Assembly: GCF_000364625.1 (NCBI RefSeq)
Contig: NZ_KB822623.1
Span: 1-51,175, forward strand
DNA from: Pseudomonas thermotolerans DSM 14292
GTDB taxonomy: Bacteria; Pseudomonadota; Gammaproteobacteria; Pseudomonadales; Pseudomonadaceae
Length of the DNA stretch: 51,175 nt
Direction: 5' to 3'
Shown here: one piece after another, positions 38,777-47,655 of the stretch
Numbering within the stretch: position 1 is the first letter of the stretch
Layout: every line of letters begins with the position of its first letter
The notes under the pieces: model-generated
What the model saw: only the letters and a program-made list of their open reading frames with translations
The model's database searches: none
What the model was told of the DNA's origin: nothing
Position numbers and translations under genes: made by a program

Positions 38777-40687
38777 ATGCAGCGTTCGATCGCCACCGTC
38801 TCCCTGAGCGGTACACTTCCGGAAAAACTCGAAGCCATAGCCGCCGCCGGATTCGACGGCGTGGAGATATTCGAGAACGATCTGCTCTACTACGCCGGCA
38901 GTCCCCGCGAAGTGCGTCAGCTATGCGCCGACCTCGGCCTGGCCATCACGCTGTTCCAGCCGTTTCGCGACTTCGAGGGCTGCCGTCGCGACCGCCTGGA
39001 GAAGAATCTCGACCGCGCCGAGCGCAAGTTCGACCTGATGCAGGAGCTGGGCACCGACCTGATTCTGGTGTGCAGCAACGTGGCACCGGATTCCCTGGGC
39101 GATCCGCGTATCATCGCCGACGACCTGCAGCGCCTCGCAGAGCGGGCCGGCGCTCGCGGCCTGCGCATCGGCTACGAGGCCCTGGCCTGGGGCCGCCACG
39201 TGAACAGCTGGCAGCAGGTTTGGAACATCGTTCGCGAGGTGGACCACCCCGCCCTCGGCGTGTTGCTGGACAGCTTCCACACCCTGTCGATCCAGGGCGA
39301 CCCGAGCGGCATCGCCGAGATTCCCGGCGACAGGATCTTCTTCGTACAGATGGCCGACGCGCCCATCCTGGCCATGGATGTGCTGGAGTGGAGCCGCCAC
39401 TTCCGCTGCTTCCCCGGACAGGGCGAGTTCGATCTGGCCGGCTTCCTGGCGCCGATCCTGAAGAGCGGCTACCGCGGCCCGCTGTCCCTGGAGATCTTCA
39501 ATGACGGCTTCCGCGCCGCGCCGCCGCGTTCCAATGCCGCCGACGGCCTGCGCTCGCTGCTCTACCTGGAGGAGAAAACTCGGCAGCGCCTGGCCGCGGA
39601 GGGTAGTCCGCTGGCCGAGTCGGAGCAACTGTTCGCACCGCCGCCTGCCAGCCCCTACGAGGGCGTGGAGTTCCTCGAGTTCGCCGTGGACGAGGAGCAG
39701 GGTGCGCGCCTGGCTAGCTGGCTGGAGAAACTCGGTTTCGCCCGCGTCGGCCGACACCGTTCCAAGGAGGTCAGCCTGCTGCGCCAGGGGGATATCAACC
39801 TGGTGCTCAACGCCGAGCCCTATTCCTTCGCCCGCAACTTCTTCGAGGCCCATGGTCCCTCGTTGTGCGCCACCGCGCTGCGGGTTCGCGACCAGGCTGG
39901 CGCCCTGGCCCGCGCCCAGTCCTTCAGGGGCCAGCCGTTCCGCGGCCTGGTCGGTCCCAACGAGACCGAGATCCCCGCGGTGCGTGCCCCGGACGGCAGC
40001 CTGATCTATCTGGTGGAGCGCAGTGCACCGGGGCAGACCATCTACGACAAGGACTTCCTGCTCGACGGGCAGGCCCGGCCCAGCGGCAGCCTCAAGCGCA
40101 TCGACCACATGGCCGTGGCGCTGCCGGCCGACAGCCTGGATAGCTGGGTGTTGTTCTACAAGAGCCTGTTCGACTTCGAGGCCGACGACGAGGTGGTGTT
40201 ACCTGACCCCTACGGCCTGGTGAAGAGCCGGGCCATCCGCAGCCGCTGCAGCACCGTGCGCCTGCCGCTGAACATCTCGGAGAACCGCAACACGGCGATC
40301 TCCCACGCGCTGTCCAGCTACCGCGGCTCCGGCGTGCACCACATCGCCTTCTCCTGCGAGGACCTGTTCGCCGAGGTGAGCCGCGCCAAGGACGCCGGAG
40401 TGCCGCTGCTGGAGATCCCGCTCAACTACTACGACGACCTGGCCGCGCGTTTCGACTTCGACGACGAATTCCTCAGCGAGCTGGCCTACTACAACGTGCT
40501 CTACGATCGCGATGCCCAGGGTGGCGAGCTGTTCCACGTCTACACCGAGCCTTTCGAAGGACGCTTCTTCTTCGAGCTGCTGCAGCGGCGCAACGGCTAT
40601 ACCGGCTACGGTGCGGCCAACGTCGCCGTACGTCTGGCCGCGCTGGCCAAGACGCGCAGCGGCGCCGCTCGTCAGCCCAGGCTCTGA
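38777..40687 (+). CDS. quiC: QuiC, 3-dehydroshikimate dehydratase fused to an HPPD-like domain
   Basis: 636 residues. The N-terminal TIM barrel (1-about 285) has the metal site E134, D165, Q191 and E239 of QuiC-type dehydratases, which make protocatechuate from 3-dehydroshikimate. The C-terminal part (about 290-625) is a 4-hydroxyphenylpyruvate-dioxygenase-like vicinal-oxygen-chelate fold with the iron triad H444, H522 and E600 apparently intact. This bifunctional layout is the known QuiC1 form of Pseudomonas. GAGC lies ahead of the ATG. Protocatechuate would feed the beta-ketoadipate pathway, not in this window. Confidence 0.94.
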   Translation: MQRSIATVSLSGTLPEKLEAIAAAGFDGVEIFENDLLYYAGSPREVRQLCADLGLAITLFQPFRDFEGCRRDRLEKNLDRAERKFDLMQELGTDLILVCSNVAPDSLGDPRIIADDLQRLAERAGARGLRIGYEALAWGRHVNSWQQVWNIVREVDHPALGVLLDSFHTLSIQGDPSGIAEIPGDRIFFVQMADAPILAMDVLEWSRHFRCFPGQGEFDLAGFLAPILKSGYRGPLSLEIFNDGFRAAPPRSNAADGLRSLLYLEEKTRQRLAAEGSPLAESEQLFAPPPASPYEGVEFLEFAVDEEQGARLASWLEKLGFARVGRHRSKEVSLLRQGDINLVLNAEPYSFARNFFEAHGPSLCATALRVRDQAGALARAQSFRGQPFRGLVGPNETEIPAVRAPDGSLIYLVERSAPGQTIYDKDFLLDGQARPSGSLKRIDHMAVALPADSLDSWVLFYKSLFDFEADDEVVLPDPYGLVKSRAIRSRCSTVRLPLNISENRNTAISHALSSYRGSGVHHIAFSCEDLFAEVSRAKDAGVPLLEIPLNYYDDLAARFDFDDEFLSELAYYNVLYDRDAQGGELFHVYTEPFEGRFFFELLQRRNGYTGYGAANVAVRLAALAKTRSGAARQPRL

Positions 40688-40816
40688 AGTCCCGTCAGTC
40701 CCGCAACGGACGCCTTCCGGGACGCGGCCCAGCCCGTCTGCGGGAGGCGTCAACTTCCTTCTGCCGTTTTGCCGGCCCATAATCGGCCCATTCCAACGGA
40801 TGGCCGTGAGTTGTAC

Positions 40817-41476
40817 ATGAACGAGATAGCCGAACCTCCTGTCGCCAACGCGCGCAACCCCCGCAAGAACAACCCGGAAAAGACCCGAGAGGACATCCTC
40901 AGGGCGGCCATCGCCGAGTTCGTCAGCGAGGGCCTGTCCGGCGCCCGCGTGGATGCCATCGCCGAGCGCACCCACACCTCCAAGCGCATGATTTACTACT
41001 ACTTCGGCAGCAAGGAGCAGCTCTACGTCGAGGTGCTGGAGAAGCTTTACGGCGACATCCGCAAGACCGAGAGCGAGCTGCACCTGACCGAACTGGAGCC
41101 CCGCGAGGCGATCCGCCGCACCGTGGAGTTCGCCTTCGACCACCACGACCGCAACGGTGATTTCGTGCGCATCGTCAGCGTCGAGAACATCCACCACGGC
41201 GAGTACGTGAAGAAGTCCACGGCGATCCGCTCGATGAGCAACACCATGCTCCACTCCCTGGCGGAAATCCTCCGCCGCGGCGAGGCGGCGGGAGTGTTCC
41301 GCAGCGGCATCGACCCGCTCGACGTGCACCTGTTGATCAGCTCCTTCTGCTTCTACCGCATGTCCAACCGCCACACCTTCGGCGAGATCTTCCAGATCGA
41401 CCTTGCTGACGAGCAGATCAAGCAGCGCCACAAGCAGATGATCTGCGAGGCTGTGCTGCGCTATATCCAGGTCTGA
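40817..41476 (+). CDS. TetR-family regulator of the quinate/shikimate locus
   Basis: 219 residues. N-terminal helix-turn-helix (TREDILRAAIAEFVSEGLSGARVDAIAERTHTSKRMIYYYFGSKEQLY) and a TetR ligand domain with FCFYRMSNRHTFGEIFQID. It follows quiC by 129 bases in the same direction, as I recall in PAO1. It is a likely local controller of quiC and the MFS gene through the 17-bp palindrome at 38592. The start at 40817 is chosen over a longer frame. A partial PcaR-like sequence (40774-40788, GGCCCATAATCGGCC) lies in its leader. Confidence 0.88.
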   Translation: MNEIAEPPVANARNPRKNNPEKTREDILRAAIAEFVSEGLSGARVDAIAERTHTSKRMIYYYFGSKEQLYVEVLEKLYGDIRKTESELHLTELEPREAIRRTVEFAFDHHDRNGDFVRIVSVENIHHGEYVKKSTAIRSMSNTMLHSLAEILRRGEAAGVFRSGIDPLDVHLLISSFCFYRMSNRHTFGEIFQIDLADEQIKQRHKQMICEAVLRYIQV

Positions 41477-41509
41477 GTCCATCCGGCCGCGGATTGCGGA
41501 GGTGACGCC

Positions 41510-42016
41510 ATGACTATGCTGCTGAATGCCCTGCAGGCCGACATCACCTGCCTGCAGGTCGACGCCATCGTCAACGCGGCGAACGAATCGCTGCTTGGCG
41601 GCGGTGGAGTGGACGGGGCCATCCATCGTGCCGCCGGTCCCGGGCTGCTGGAGGAGTGCCGTAGGCTGGGCGGCTGCCCGACCGGCGAGGCGCGCATCAC
41701 CGCAGGCTACCGGCTGCCGGCGCGTCACGTGATCCATACCGTGGGCCCGGTGTGGCGCGGCGGTCGGCACGGCGAGGCGGAGCTGCTCGCCGCCTGCTAT
41801 CGCAACAGCCTGCAGCTGGCGGCACGCCACGGCCTGCACTCCCTGGCCTTTCCTTGCATCAGCACCGGCATCTACGGCTATCCGGCCGAGGAAGCGGCGC
41901 AGATCGCGGTGACCACGGTGCGCGAGGCGCTGCATGGTTCAGCCCTCCGGGAGGTCTTGTTCTGCTGCTTCTCCGCCACGGACCTGGCGATCTACCGCCG
42001 GCTGCTCGGCCTCTGA
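41510..42016 (+). CDS. Macro-domain protein (O-acetyl-ADP-ribose deacetylase type)
   Basis: 168 residues, a single macro domain of the YmdB/MacroD group: [42 protein letters not shown], and [17 protein letters not shown]. It would bind or hydrolyse ADP-ribose derivatives. GGAGG lies ahead of the ATG, 33 bases after the TetR gene, so it may be co-transcribed with it. Its last 78 bases overlap, tail to tail, the end of the flavoprotein gene on the other strand. I do not recall it in this place in PAO1. Confidence 0.92.
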   Translation: MTMLLNALQADITCLQVDAIVNAANESLLGGGGVDGAIHRAAGPGLLEECRRLGGCPTGEARITAGYRLPARHVIHTVGPVWRGGRHGEAELLAACYRNSLQLAARHGLHSLAFPCISTGIYGYPAEEAAQIAVTTVREALHGSALREVLFCCFSATDLAIYRRLLGL

Positions 42017-43705
42017 GCCGGCCAGCGCCAGTCCGGCCAGGTAGCCGAAGGTCATCCCCGGGCCGAGGGTGATGCCGCCGCTCGGGTAGTGGCCGCCCAT
42101 GATGCTGGCCATGTCGTTGCCTACCGCGAACAGCCCGGGAATCGGCCGGCCGCTGCCGTCCAGCACCCGCGCCGCGGCGTCGGTGCGCAGCCCGGCGAAG
42201 GTGCCCAGGCTGCCGGGGATTAGCTTCACCGCATAGAAGGGCCCGTGCTCGAGCGGCCGTAGCGACGGGTTCGGGCCGTGCAGCGGCTCGCCCTGGGCGC
42301 GGTTGTAGGCCGAGCGGCCGCGCCCGAAGTCCGGGTCCTCGCCCTGCGCGGCGTAGCGGTTGAAGCGCGCCACCGTGGCCTGCAGCTGCTGCGCATCGAT
42401 GCCGCAGCGTGCGGCCAGCTCGGCCAGAGTGCGGCCCTTGCGGAGGTAGCCGCGGCGTTCGTACCAGGCCGTCGGGAAGGGAAAGGGCTTGGCCCAGCCG
42501 ATCCCGTAGCGGCGCTGCGCGCGGTGGTCGCAGATCAGCCAGGCCTCGTGGGGTTCGCCCGACGGGGTGGCGGCGAACAGCGCGTTCATGAAGTCGTGGT
42601 AGCAGTCGGCCTCGTTGGTGAAGCGCCGGCCGTCGCGGCGCACGGCGATGAAGCCGGGCTTGGCCCGTTCGATCAGGTGCGGGAAGTGACCGGTGCTGCC
42701 GTCCCGGCGCGGTACCAGGGACACCGGCGCCCAGGCCCCGGCATGGGCCAGGTCGTCGCTCACCCGGCCGCCGATCCGTTCGCCCAGACGCAGGCCGTCG
42801 CCGGTGTTGCAGGGCGGCGCGGCGGAATGGTGCTCCCGGCCGCTGGGCGCATGAGGCATCAGCTGGGCGATGCGCTCAGGATCGTGGGGGAAGCCGCCGC
42901 AGGCCAGCACCACGCCCCGTCGGGCGTGAACCTCCAGGGTGCGGCCAGCCAGTTCCAGGCGTGCCCCGCTCACCCGGCCATCCCGCTCCAGCAGCGTCCG
43001 CGCCGGGGCATCGGTGAGCAGGCGCACGTTCCGGTCCAGGGCGCTGCGCAGCAGGCGGGCGACCAGCGCGTTGCCGTTCACCAAGTGCAGGCCGCGGCCG
43101 TGCACCAAACGGTCGCGGAAATGCCGTAGCAGCCGTCCGGCCACGTACCAGGCAGCCCTCGGCGAGCGGCTGGCATTGAAGAAGTTGGCCATGTCCGCGC
43201 CGCCGGCGATGCCCATTCCGGCCAGGCTGACGATGTCCAGTGGCGGCCGCAGCCTGTGGAGCCAGTCGCCGAGCAGCCGGCCGTCGAACGGCTGGGCGCA
43301 CAGCGAGCGGCCGCCGGTGACGGCACCGTCGCCGTCGCGCATGTCCGGCATGCGGCTGCCCGAGTAGAAACGCACCGCCGTGTGTTCCTGGAAGAACGCC
43401 ACCATCTCCGGGCCACGGGTCAGGAAGGTGCGCTGGCGTTCGTCCAGTTCCGAGGCGTGCACCTGGGCGCGCAGGTAGCGCTCCGGCGCATCGCCGTCCT
43501 CGATGATGCCTTCGGCGACCGCCAGCGGATTGCGAGGAATCCACAGCCAGCCGCCGGACCAGGCACTGGTGCCGCCGAGCAGGCTTTCCTTCTCGGCGAC
43601 CAGCACCTCCAGGCCGTGGTGGGCGGCAGTCACCGCCGCCGCCAGGCCCGAGGCACCGGAGCCGATGACCAGGACGTCGCAGTGCAGCGCATCAGGATGT
43701 GACAT
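41939..43705 (-). CDS. FAD-dependent ketosteroid-dehydrogenase-type flavoprotein 2
   Basis: 588 residues. FAD motif GSGASG (15-20), then [16 protein letters not shown]-terminal signature [20 protein letters not shown] is that of 3-ketosteroid-Delta1-dehydrogenases and of the oxocyclohexanecarboxylate desaturases. It removes two hydrogens next to a ring ketone, if the family rule holds. It is a paralogue of flavoprotein 1 upstream, 16 bases after the NIPSNAP gene, with a weak ribosome site. Last about 25 residues run into the macro-domain gene. The ring substrate is inferred from neighbours to be a cyclic carboxylate, not a steroid. Confidence 0.86.
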   Translation of the reverse strand: MSHPDALHCDVLVIGSGASGLAAAVTAAHHGLEVLVAEKESLLGGTSAWSGGWLWIPRNPLAVAEGIIEDGDAPERYLRAQVHASELDERQRTFLTRGPEMVAFFQEHTAVRFYSGSRMPDMRDGDGAVTGGRSLCAQPFDGRLLGDWLHRLRPPLDIVSLAGMGIAGGADMANFFNASRSPRAAWYVAGRLLRHFRDRLVHGRGLHLVNGNALVARLLRSALDRNVRLLTDAPARTLLERDGRVSGARLELAGRTLEVHARRGVVLACGGFPHDPERIAQLMPHAPSGREHHSAAPPCNTGDGLRLGERIGGRVSDDLAHAGAWAPVSLVPRRDGSTGHFPHLIERAKPGFIAVRRDGRRFTNEADCYHDFMNALFAATPSGEPHEAWLICDHRAQRRYGIGWAKPFPFPTAWYERRGYLRKGRTLAELAARCGIDAQQLQATVARFNRYAAQGEDPDFGRGRSAYNRAQGEPLHGPNPSLRPLEHGPFYAVKLIPGSLGTFAGLRTDAAARVLDGSGRPIPGLFAVGNDMASIMGGHYPSGGITLGPGMTFGYLAGLALAGSEAEQPAVDRQVRGGEAAEQDLPEG

Positions 43706-43721
43706 GGCGGCGCGTCCCGGC

Positions 43722-44042
43722 TCAGTGCAGGGGCGAGAAGGTGGTCGGGCGCATCAGCCGCGACTCCAGCTTGAGCACCGCGCCCAGCTCCTTGTTGAGC
43801 CTGCCGAACTCGGCCCAGCGCGGGTCGGCGGCCATCCGTGCGCGGCGGGCCATACGGTCGTCGAGGCTCTCGTAGGCCCAGATGTGCACTACCTGGTTGG
43901 CTTCGCCGAACTCGGTGGTGAAGAAGCCCACCAGGTTGCCCAGGTGCTCGGTTTGCACCTCATAGGCGTGGCTCTTGTAGAGGGCCAGCCAATCGGCCAG
44001 CTTCAGCGGATCGATGGTGTAGGTACGCAGTTCGTAGTACAT
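43722..44042 (-). CDS. NIPSNAP-family protein
   Basis: 106 residues, a single dimeric alpha+beta barrel: MYYELRTYTIDPLKLADWL at the start is the family hallmark, and VHIWAYESLDDRMARRARM follows. A strong AAGGAGA precedes the ATG. It sits between the two flavoproteins in a four-gene leftward operon. NIPSNAP proteins often accompany small-molecule catabolic flavoenzymes. A role as chaperone, isomerase or substrate carrier is a guess. Confidence 0.9.
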   Translation of the reverse strand: MYYELRTYTIDPLKLADWLALYKSHAYEVQTEHLGNLVGFFTTEFGEANQVVHIWAYESLDDRMARRARMAADPRWAEFGRLNKELGAVLKLESRLMRPTTFSPLH

Positions 44043-44066
44043 GCTCGGGTCTCCTTGGAAGGTCGG

Positions 44067-45773
44067 TCAGTGCGCCGTGGCGAGGCGCTCGGCGATGTGG
44101 GTGGCGGCGATCCAGCCGAAGGTCAGGCCGGGGCCGATGGTGATGCCGGGACCTGGGTAGGTGCCGTTCATCATGGAGTTCATGTCGTTGCCCGCCGCAT
44201 ACAGGCCGGGGATCGGTTTGCCACTGCGGTCCAGCACGTTGGCGTTGCCGTTGGTGACCAGGCCGCGGGCCGAGCCGAGGTCGCCGGTGTGGATGCGGAT
44301 GGCGTAGAAGGGCGCCTTGGTCAGCGGGGCCAGGCAGGGGTTGGGCTTGTGGTCCGGGTCGCCCATGTAGCGGTTGTAGCTGTTGCCGCCCTTGGCGAAC
44401 TGCCGGTCGACGCCCTCGCGTGCATCGGCATTGAAGCGCTCCAGGGTCTGCCGCAGGCCCTGCGGGTCGACGCCGATGGCCCGGGCCAGGGCTTCCGGAG
44501 ACTCGGCGCGGTACAGGTAGCCGGCCTCGATCAGTGCCGAGTTGTCCACCGGCTTCGGCCGCGCCAGGCCCAGGCCGTAGCGGTTCATCGCCTCGGCGTC
44601 GCAGATCAGCCAGCAGGGCGTGCTGCCGCTGGCGAACATGGCCTCGACGAAGTGGTGGTAGGAATTGGATTCGTTGACGAAGCGGCGGCCGGCCTGGTTG
44701 ACGGCGATCACCCCCGGCTTGGCGCGGTCGGTGACCAGGTGCGGGAAGCGCTCGCGTTCGCCGTTGGGGCGCACCAGCTCGGAGACCGGCGCCCAGAAGA
44801 AGTTGCTCGGCAGCCCTGCGCCGCTGGCCGCGTCCACCGCCTCGCCGAGGCGCAGGGCGTCGCCGGTGTTGGTCGGCGGCGACATGGTCAGGTGTGGGGT
44901 GCCGGTGTTCGGGCGGTTGGCGGCGGCGATCGCTCCGGCGGCGAAACCGCCCATGGCGCAGACCACGCCGCCGCGCGCACGTACCCGCTCGTGACGTCCT
45001 TCGCGGCGGACTAGCACGCCGGTCACCGCGCCGTTCTCGACGAGCAGCGATTCCGCCTCGCTGTTCAGCCACAGTTCCGCGCCCTTGGCGAAGGCCGTGG
45101 TGGCCAGCCGGGCGATCAGCGCGTTGCCGGTAGTCAGGCGGGTTCCGCGGTGATGGCTGAGGCGGTCCAGGCCGTAGCGGGCCATCAGCTTGATGCAGTG
45201 CCAGAGGGATTTCGGCGAGTACTTGAAGCTGAGGAAATGCTGGATGTCGACGCGGTTCACCATCATGCCGCCGAACAGCAGCATGCCCGGCGGCGGCATC
45301 TTCAGGTCCTTGAAGCGCGCCCCCAGCCGGCGGCCGTCGTATTCGACCATCTCCAGGGCACGGCCGTAGTCGGTGGCGCCGTCCTCGTCCGGGTAGTAGT
45401 CCGGCGACAAGGGGCGCAGCGCGTAGCGCAGCTCGGTGTTGGCCTCCAGCCAGCGCAGCGCCTCGTGGCCGCGCTCGATGAAGGCGTCCACCAGCTCGGC
45501 GTTGTAGCCGTCTCCGATGATCTTGCGCAGGTAAGTGCGCACGGCTTCCGGGGAGTCCTGCACGCCGGCGGCGCGGGCCTGGTCGCTGCCGTAGATCCAG
45601 GCGGCCCCACCGGAGATCGCCGAGGTGCCGCCGAAGTGCTCGGCCTTCTCCAGGATCAGCACCTTCAGGCCGCGGCAGGCGGCGGTGGCGGCCGCGGCGA
45701 AACCGGCGGCGCCGCTGCCGAGCACCACCACGTCGTAGTCGCGGTCGAGGGTGGACTGCCCTTGGCCGCTCAT
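44067..45773 (-). CDS. FAD-dependent ketosteroid-dehydrogenase-type flavoprotein 1
   Basis: 568 residues. GSGAAG (19-24) with EKAEHFGGTSAISGG binds FAD. ESNSYHHFVEAMF and TYPGPGITIGPGLTFGW are family active-site segments. Its start ATG (45773) overlaps the stop of the shikimate-dehydrogenase homologue by 4 bases (ATGA), which suggests translational coupling and a shared pathway. It probably introduces a ring double bond next to a ketone produced by that enzyme. The long upstream open frame is a shadow. Confidence 0.88.
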   Translation of the reverse strand: MSGQGQSTLDRDYDVVVLGSGAAGFAAAATAACRGLKVLILEKAEHFGGTSAISGGAAWIYGSDQARAAGVQDSPEAVRTYLRKIIGDGYNAELVDAFIERGHEALRWLEANTELRYALRPLSPDYYPDEDGATDYGRALEMVEYDGRRLGARFKDLKMPPPGMLLFGGMMVNRVDIQHFLSFKYSPKSLWHCIKLMARYGLDRLSHHRGTRLTTGNALIARLATTAFAKGAELWLNSEAESLLVENGAVTGVLVRREGRHERVRARGGVVCAMGGFAAGAIAAANRPNTGTPHLTMSPPTNTGDALRLGEAVDAASGAGLPSNFFWAPVSELVRPNGERERFPHLVTDRAKPGVIAVNQAGRRFVNESNSYHHFVEAMFASGSTPCWLICDAEAMNRYGLGLARPKPVDNSALIEAGYLYRAESPEALARAIGVDPQGLRQTLERFNADAREGVDRQFAKGGNSYNRYMGDPDHKPNPCLAPLTKAPFYAIRIHTGDLGSARGLVTNGNANVLDRSGKPIPGLYAAGNDMNSMMNGTYPGPGITIGPGLTFGWIAATHIAERLATAH

Positions 45774-46585
45774 GGCTGGATCTCCAGAGGGGTGGCGCCC
45801 ATGAAGGCACCCAGGTTGCCGAGCTGGGCTAGGGCCATCTGCGGGCCGGTCTGGATCGTGCAGCCCCGGGCGCGGGCGAACTCCAGCAGCGGGGTGATCT
45901 CCGGCGAGGTGACCACGTCGGCCACGTAGGTGTCGGGCTGCAGGCTTTCCAGCATGGCGGCGGGCAGCGGCAGCTCGCCGCTGTCGCCCATGCCGACTGG
46001 CGAGGCGTTCACCAGCAGGTCGAAGTCGGCCAGCGACTCGTAAGCGCGCTCGATGCGCTGCGCCGGGAAGAGGCTGCCAAGCCGCTCGACCAGGCCATCG
46101 GCGCGCTCGGCGCTGACGTCGTCGAGCACCAGGCCGTTCACCCCGGCCTCGCACAGCGCATAGGCGATGGCGCTGCCGACGCCTCCGCAGCCGATCACCA
46201 GGGCGCGCTTGCCGGCGGACTGGAAGCCCTGGCGGCGCGCGGCATTGAGGAAGCCTTCGCCGTCCACGTTGTCGCCGAGCAGGCGGCCGTCCGGCTCGCG
46301 GCGGATCACGTTGACCGAGCAGAGCGCCTTGGCGCGATTGCTGACACCATCCAGGCGGGTGGCGAGAACCTGCTTGTAGGGCACGGTGACCACGCAGCCG
46401 CGCAGGTTCTGCCAACCGCGCAGGGTGCTCAGGAAGGCATCCAGGGCGTTCTCCCGAAGATCGATGGCGATCATCGCCAGATCGCGACCGTTATTGGCAA
46501 ACCAGGTGTTGAAGTTTTCCGGTGATTTCACCTGGGCGATGGGTGAGCCGACGATGGCGACCAGTTCGGTCGAGCCTTGGATCAT
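45770..46585 (-). CDS. Shikimate-dehydrogenase homologue 1, unusual substrate site
   Basis: 271 residues. Catalytic K71 (VTVPYKQ), N92 and D108 (GDNVDG) are kept. The dinucleotide motif is GCGGVG (132-137). Instead of the NRT motif for NADP it has VLDDVS, so NAD is likely, as in catabolic enzymes. Of the two serines that hold the shikimate carboxylate in AroE, the first is V19 (AQVKSP) and only S21 remains. GGAGG lies 5 bases before the ATG at 46585. It is the first gene of the flavoprotein operon and is divergent from an IclR gene with a tripartite operator between them. Confidence 0.87.
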   Translation of the reverse strand: MIQGSTELVAIVGSPIAQVKSPENFNTWFANNGRDLAMIAIDLRENALDAFLSTLRGWQNLRGCVVTVPYKQVLATRLDGVSNRAKALCSVNVIRREPDGRLLGDNVDGEGFLNAARRQGFQSAGKRALVIGCGGVGSAIAYALCEAGVNGLVLDDVSAERADGLVERLGSLFPAQRIERAYESLADFDLLVNASPVGMGDSGELPLPAAMLESLQPDTYVADVVTSPEITPLLEFARARGCTIQTGPQMALAQLGNLGAFMGATPLEIQP

Positions 46586-46787
46586 GCTGTCCTCCACGGG
46601 GTCGATTGCTGTTGTCGTGGAGGCAAGAGTGCTGGCGGAACTCGGTTCCAACAATGCGTTTTTCGGGCGATTGCTTCGTTTATCGCATTATCAATGCGAT
46701 AATCGCATCATTCCCGCGAATCTTCCGTCCCGGAGTCTCGCGGCTGCGCGAAGCTGGCAGCTGCCCAGAGGGCCTCCGGAACCGACC
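46586..46787. promoter_or_regulatory. Divergent operon / iclR2 control region with tripartite operator
   Basis: Three copies of one element lie in 28 bases: TATCGCATT (46681-46689) and AATGCGATA (46693-46701) form a perfect inverted repeat around ATC, and ATGCGAT-A-ATCGCAT (46694-46708) is a perfect 15-bp palindrome sharing its right half. This is PcaR-like box 4. Confidence 0.68.
46694..46708. promoter_or_regulatory. PcaR-like box 4 (upstream of iclR2 and the flavoprotein operon)
   Basis: ATGCGATAATCGCAT, a perfect palindrome about a central A. TCAATGCGATAATCG (46691-46705) matches boxes 1 and 3 at 14 of 15 positions. Confidence 0.68.
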
Positions 46788-47558
46788 ATGAACAAACCGA
46801 CCATTCACCCCCGCGACTTGATCGCCGGCCTGCAGAAGGGCCTGGCGCTGATGCAGCTGTTCAATGCCGACCAGCCGCGCCTGAGCGTGCCTCAGGCGGC
46901 CAGGCAGGCCGGGCTGACGCCCAGCGCCGCGCGACGCTTCCTGCTGACCCTGGTCCACGAGGGCTTCGCGGAGACCGACGGTCGCCACTACTGGCTGACC
47001 CCAAAGGCCCTGCGCATCGGCCAGGCCTACGTCGACTCGGCGCAGCTGCCACGCATGCTGCGTCCGGTGGTGGAGCAGGTGGCGCGACAGACCCAGGAGC
47101 ACGTCTCGGTGGGCACCCGCGACGGCGACGAGATCGTCCACGTGGTGCGCAGCCGCTACAGCCACATCGCCTCGCTGTCGATCCGACCCGGTTCGCGAGT
47201 GCCTATGTACTGCACCGCCAGCGGCCGGCTCTGGCTGGCGAGCCTGGACGAGGCCGAGCTGAACGCCTACTTCCAGCGCAATCCGCTGCGCCAGCTCACT
47301 CCCTACACCCAGACCGACCTGCCGGCGCTCAGGGCGGAGATCGCCCGGATCGCCAGCCAGGGCTTCGCCGTCGTCGACCAGGAGTACGAGATCGGCATGC
47401 GGGTGATCGGCGTCCCGCTGATCGACCGCACGGGGCGGCTCCGGGCGACCCTGGCGATCACCACCCACGCCTCGCGGCTGAGCGTGGAGGAGCTGCGCTT
47501 TCGCTACCTGGCGCCGCTCTATGAGGCCCAGGCCTTGCTCAAGCCGGTCCTGGACTGA
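46788..47558 (+). CDS. IclR-family regulator 2, PcaR/PobR-like
   Basis: 256 residues. The helix-turn-helix (LSVPQAARQAGLTPSAARRFLLTLVHEGFA) and the effector domain (VPMYCTASGRLWLASLDEAE, VDQEYEIGMRVIGVPLIDRTGR) match the PcaR/PobR/PcaU group of IclR proteins, which sense aromatic or beta-ketoadipate pathway intermediates. It is divergent from the shikimate-dehydrogenase/flavoprotein operon, with a PcaU-style three-part operator in between. I expect it to activate that operon and also the other promoters that carry the same box. Confidence 0.9.
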   Translation: MNKPTIHPRDLIAGLQKGLALMQLFNADQPRLSVPQAARQAGLTPSAARRFLLTLVHEGFAETDGRHYWLTPKALRIGQAYVDSAQLPRMLRPVVEQVARQTQEHVSVGTRDGDEIVHVVRSRYSHIASLSIRPGSRVPMYCTASGRLWLASLDEAELNAYFQRNPLRQLTPYTQTDLPALRAEIARIASQGFAVVDQEYEIGMRVIGVPLIDRTGRLRATLAITTHASRLSVEELRFRYLAPLYEAQALLKPVLD

Positions 47559-47565
47559 AGAATGC

Positions 47566-47580
47566 GTGCGCTGATCGCAC
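47566..47580. promoter_or_regulatory. PcaR-like box 5 (upstream of the TauE/SafE gene)
   Basis: GTGCGCTGATCGCAC, perfect 5-bp arms, 13 of 15 identical to box 2. It lies 76 bases before the transporter start. Confidence 0.58.
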
Positions 47581-47655
47581 CGGAGTCCCGAGCCAGAGGG
47601 ACCGCAAGGACATAATGAACGCCGTTCCATTTTCCCTTTTTCGAGCGAGTCGTTC

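Noticed and set aside
40709..40751. GACGCCT/AGGCGTC hairpin as quiC terminator
   Set aside because: The loop is about 29 bases and there is no T-run. It may be chance pairing in G+C-rich DNA.
40774..40788. Seventh PcaR-like box before the TetR gene (GGCCCATAATCGGCC)
   Set aside because: It shares ATAATCGG but lacks the left CG and does not fit RTNCGNTNATCGSNN, so it is not counted.
45774..46415. Long N-terminal extension of flavoprotein 1 up to 46415
   Set aside because: The extension is a shadow of the shikimate-dehydrogenase gene in another frame. The FAD motif starts properly after the ATG at 45773.
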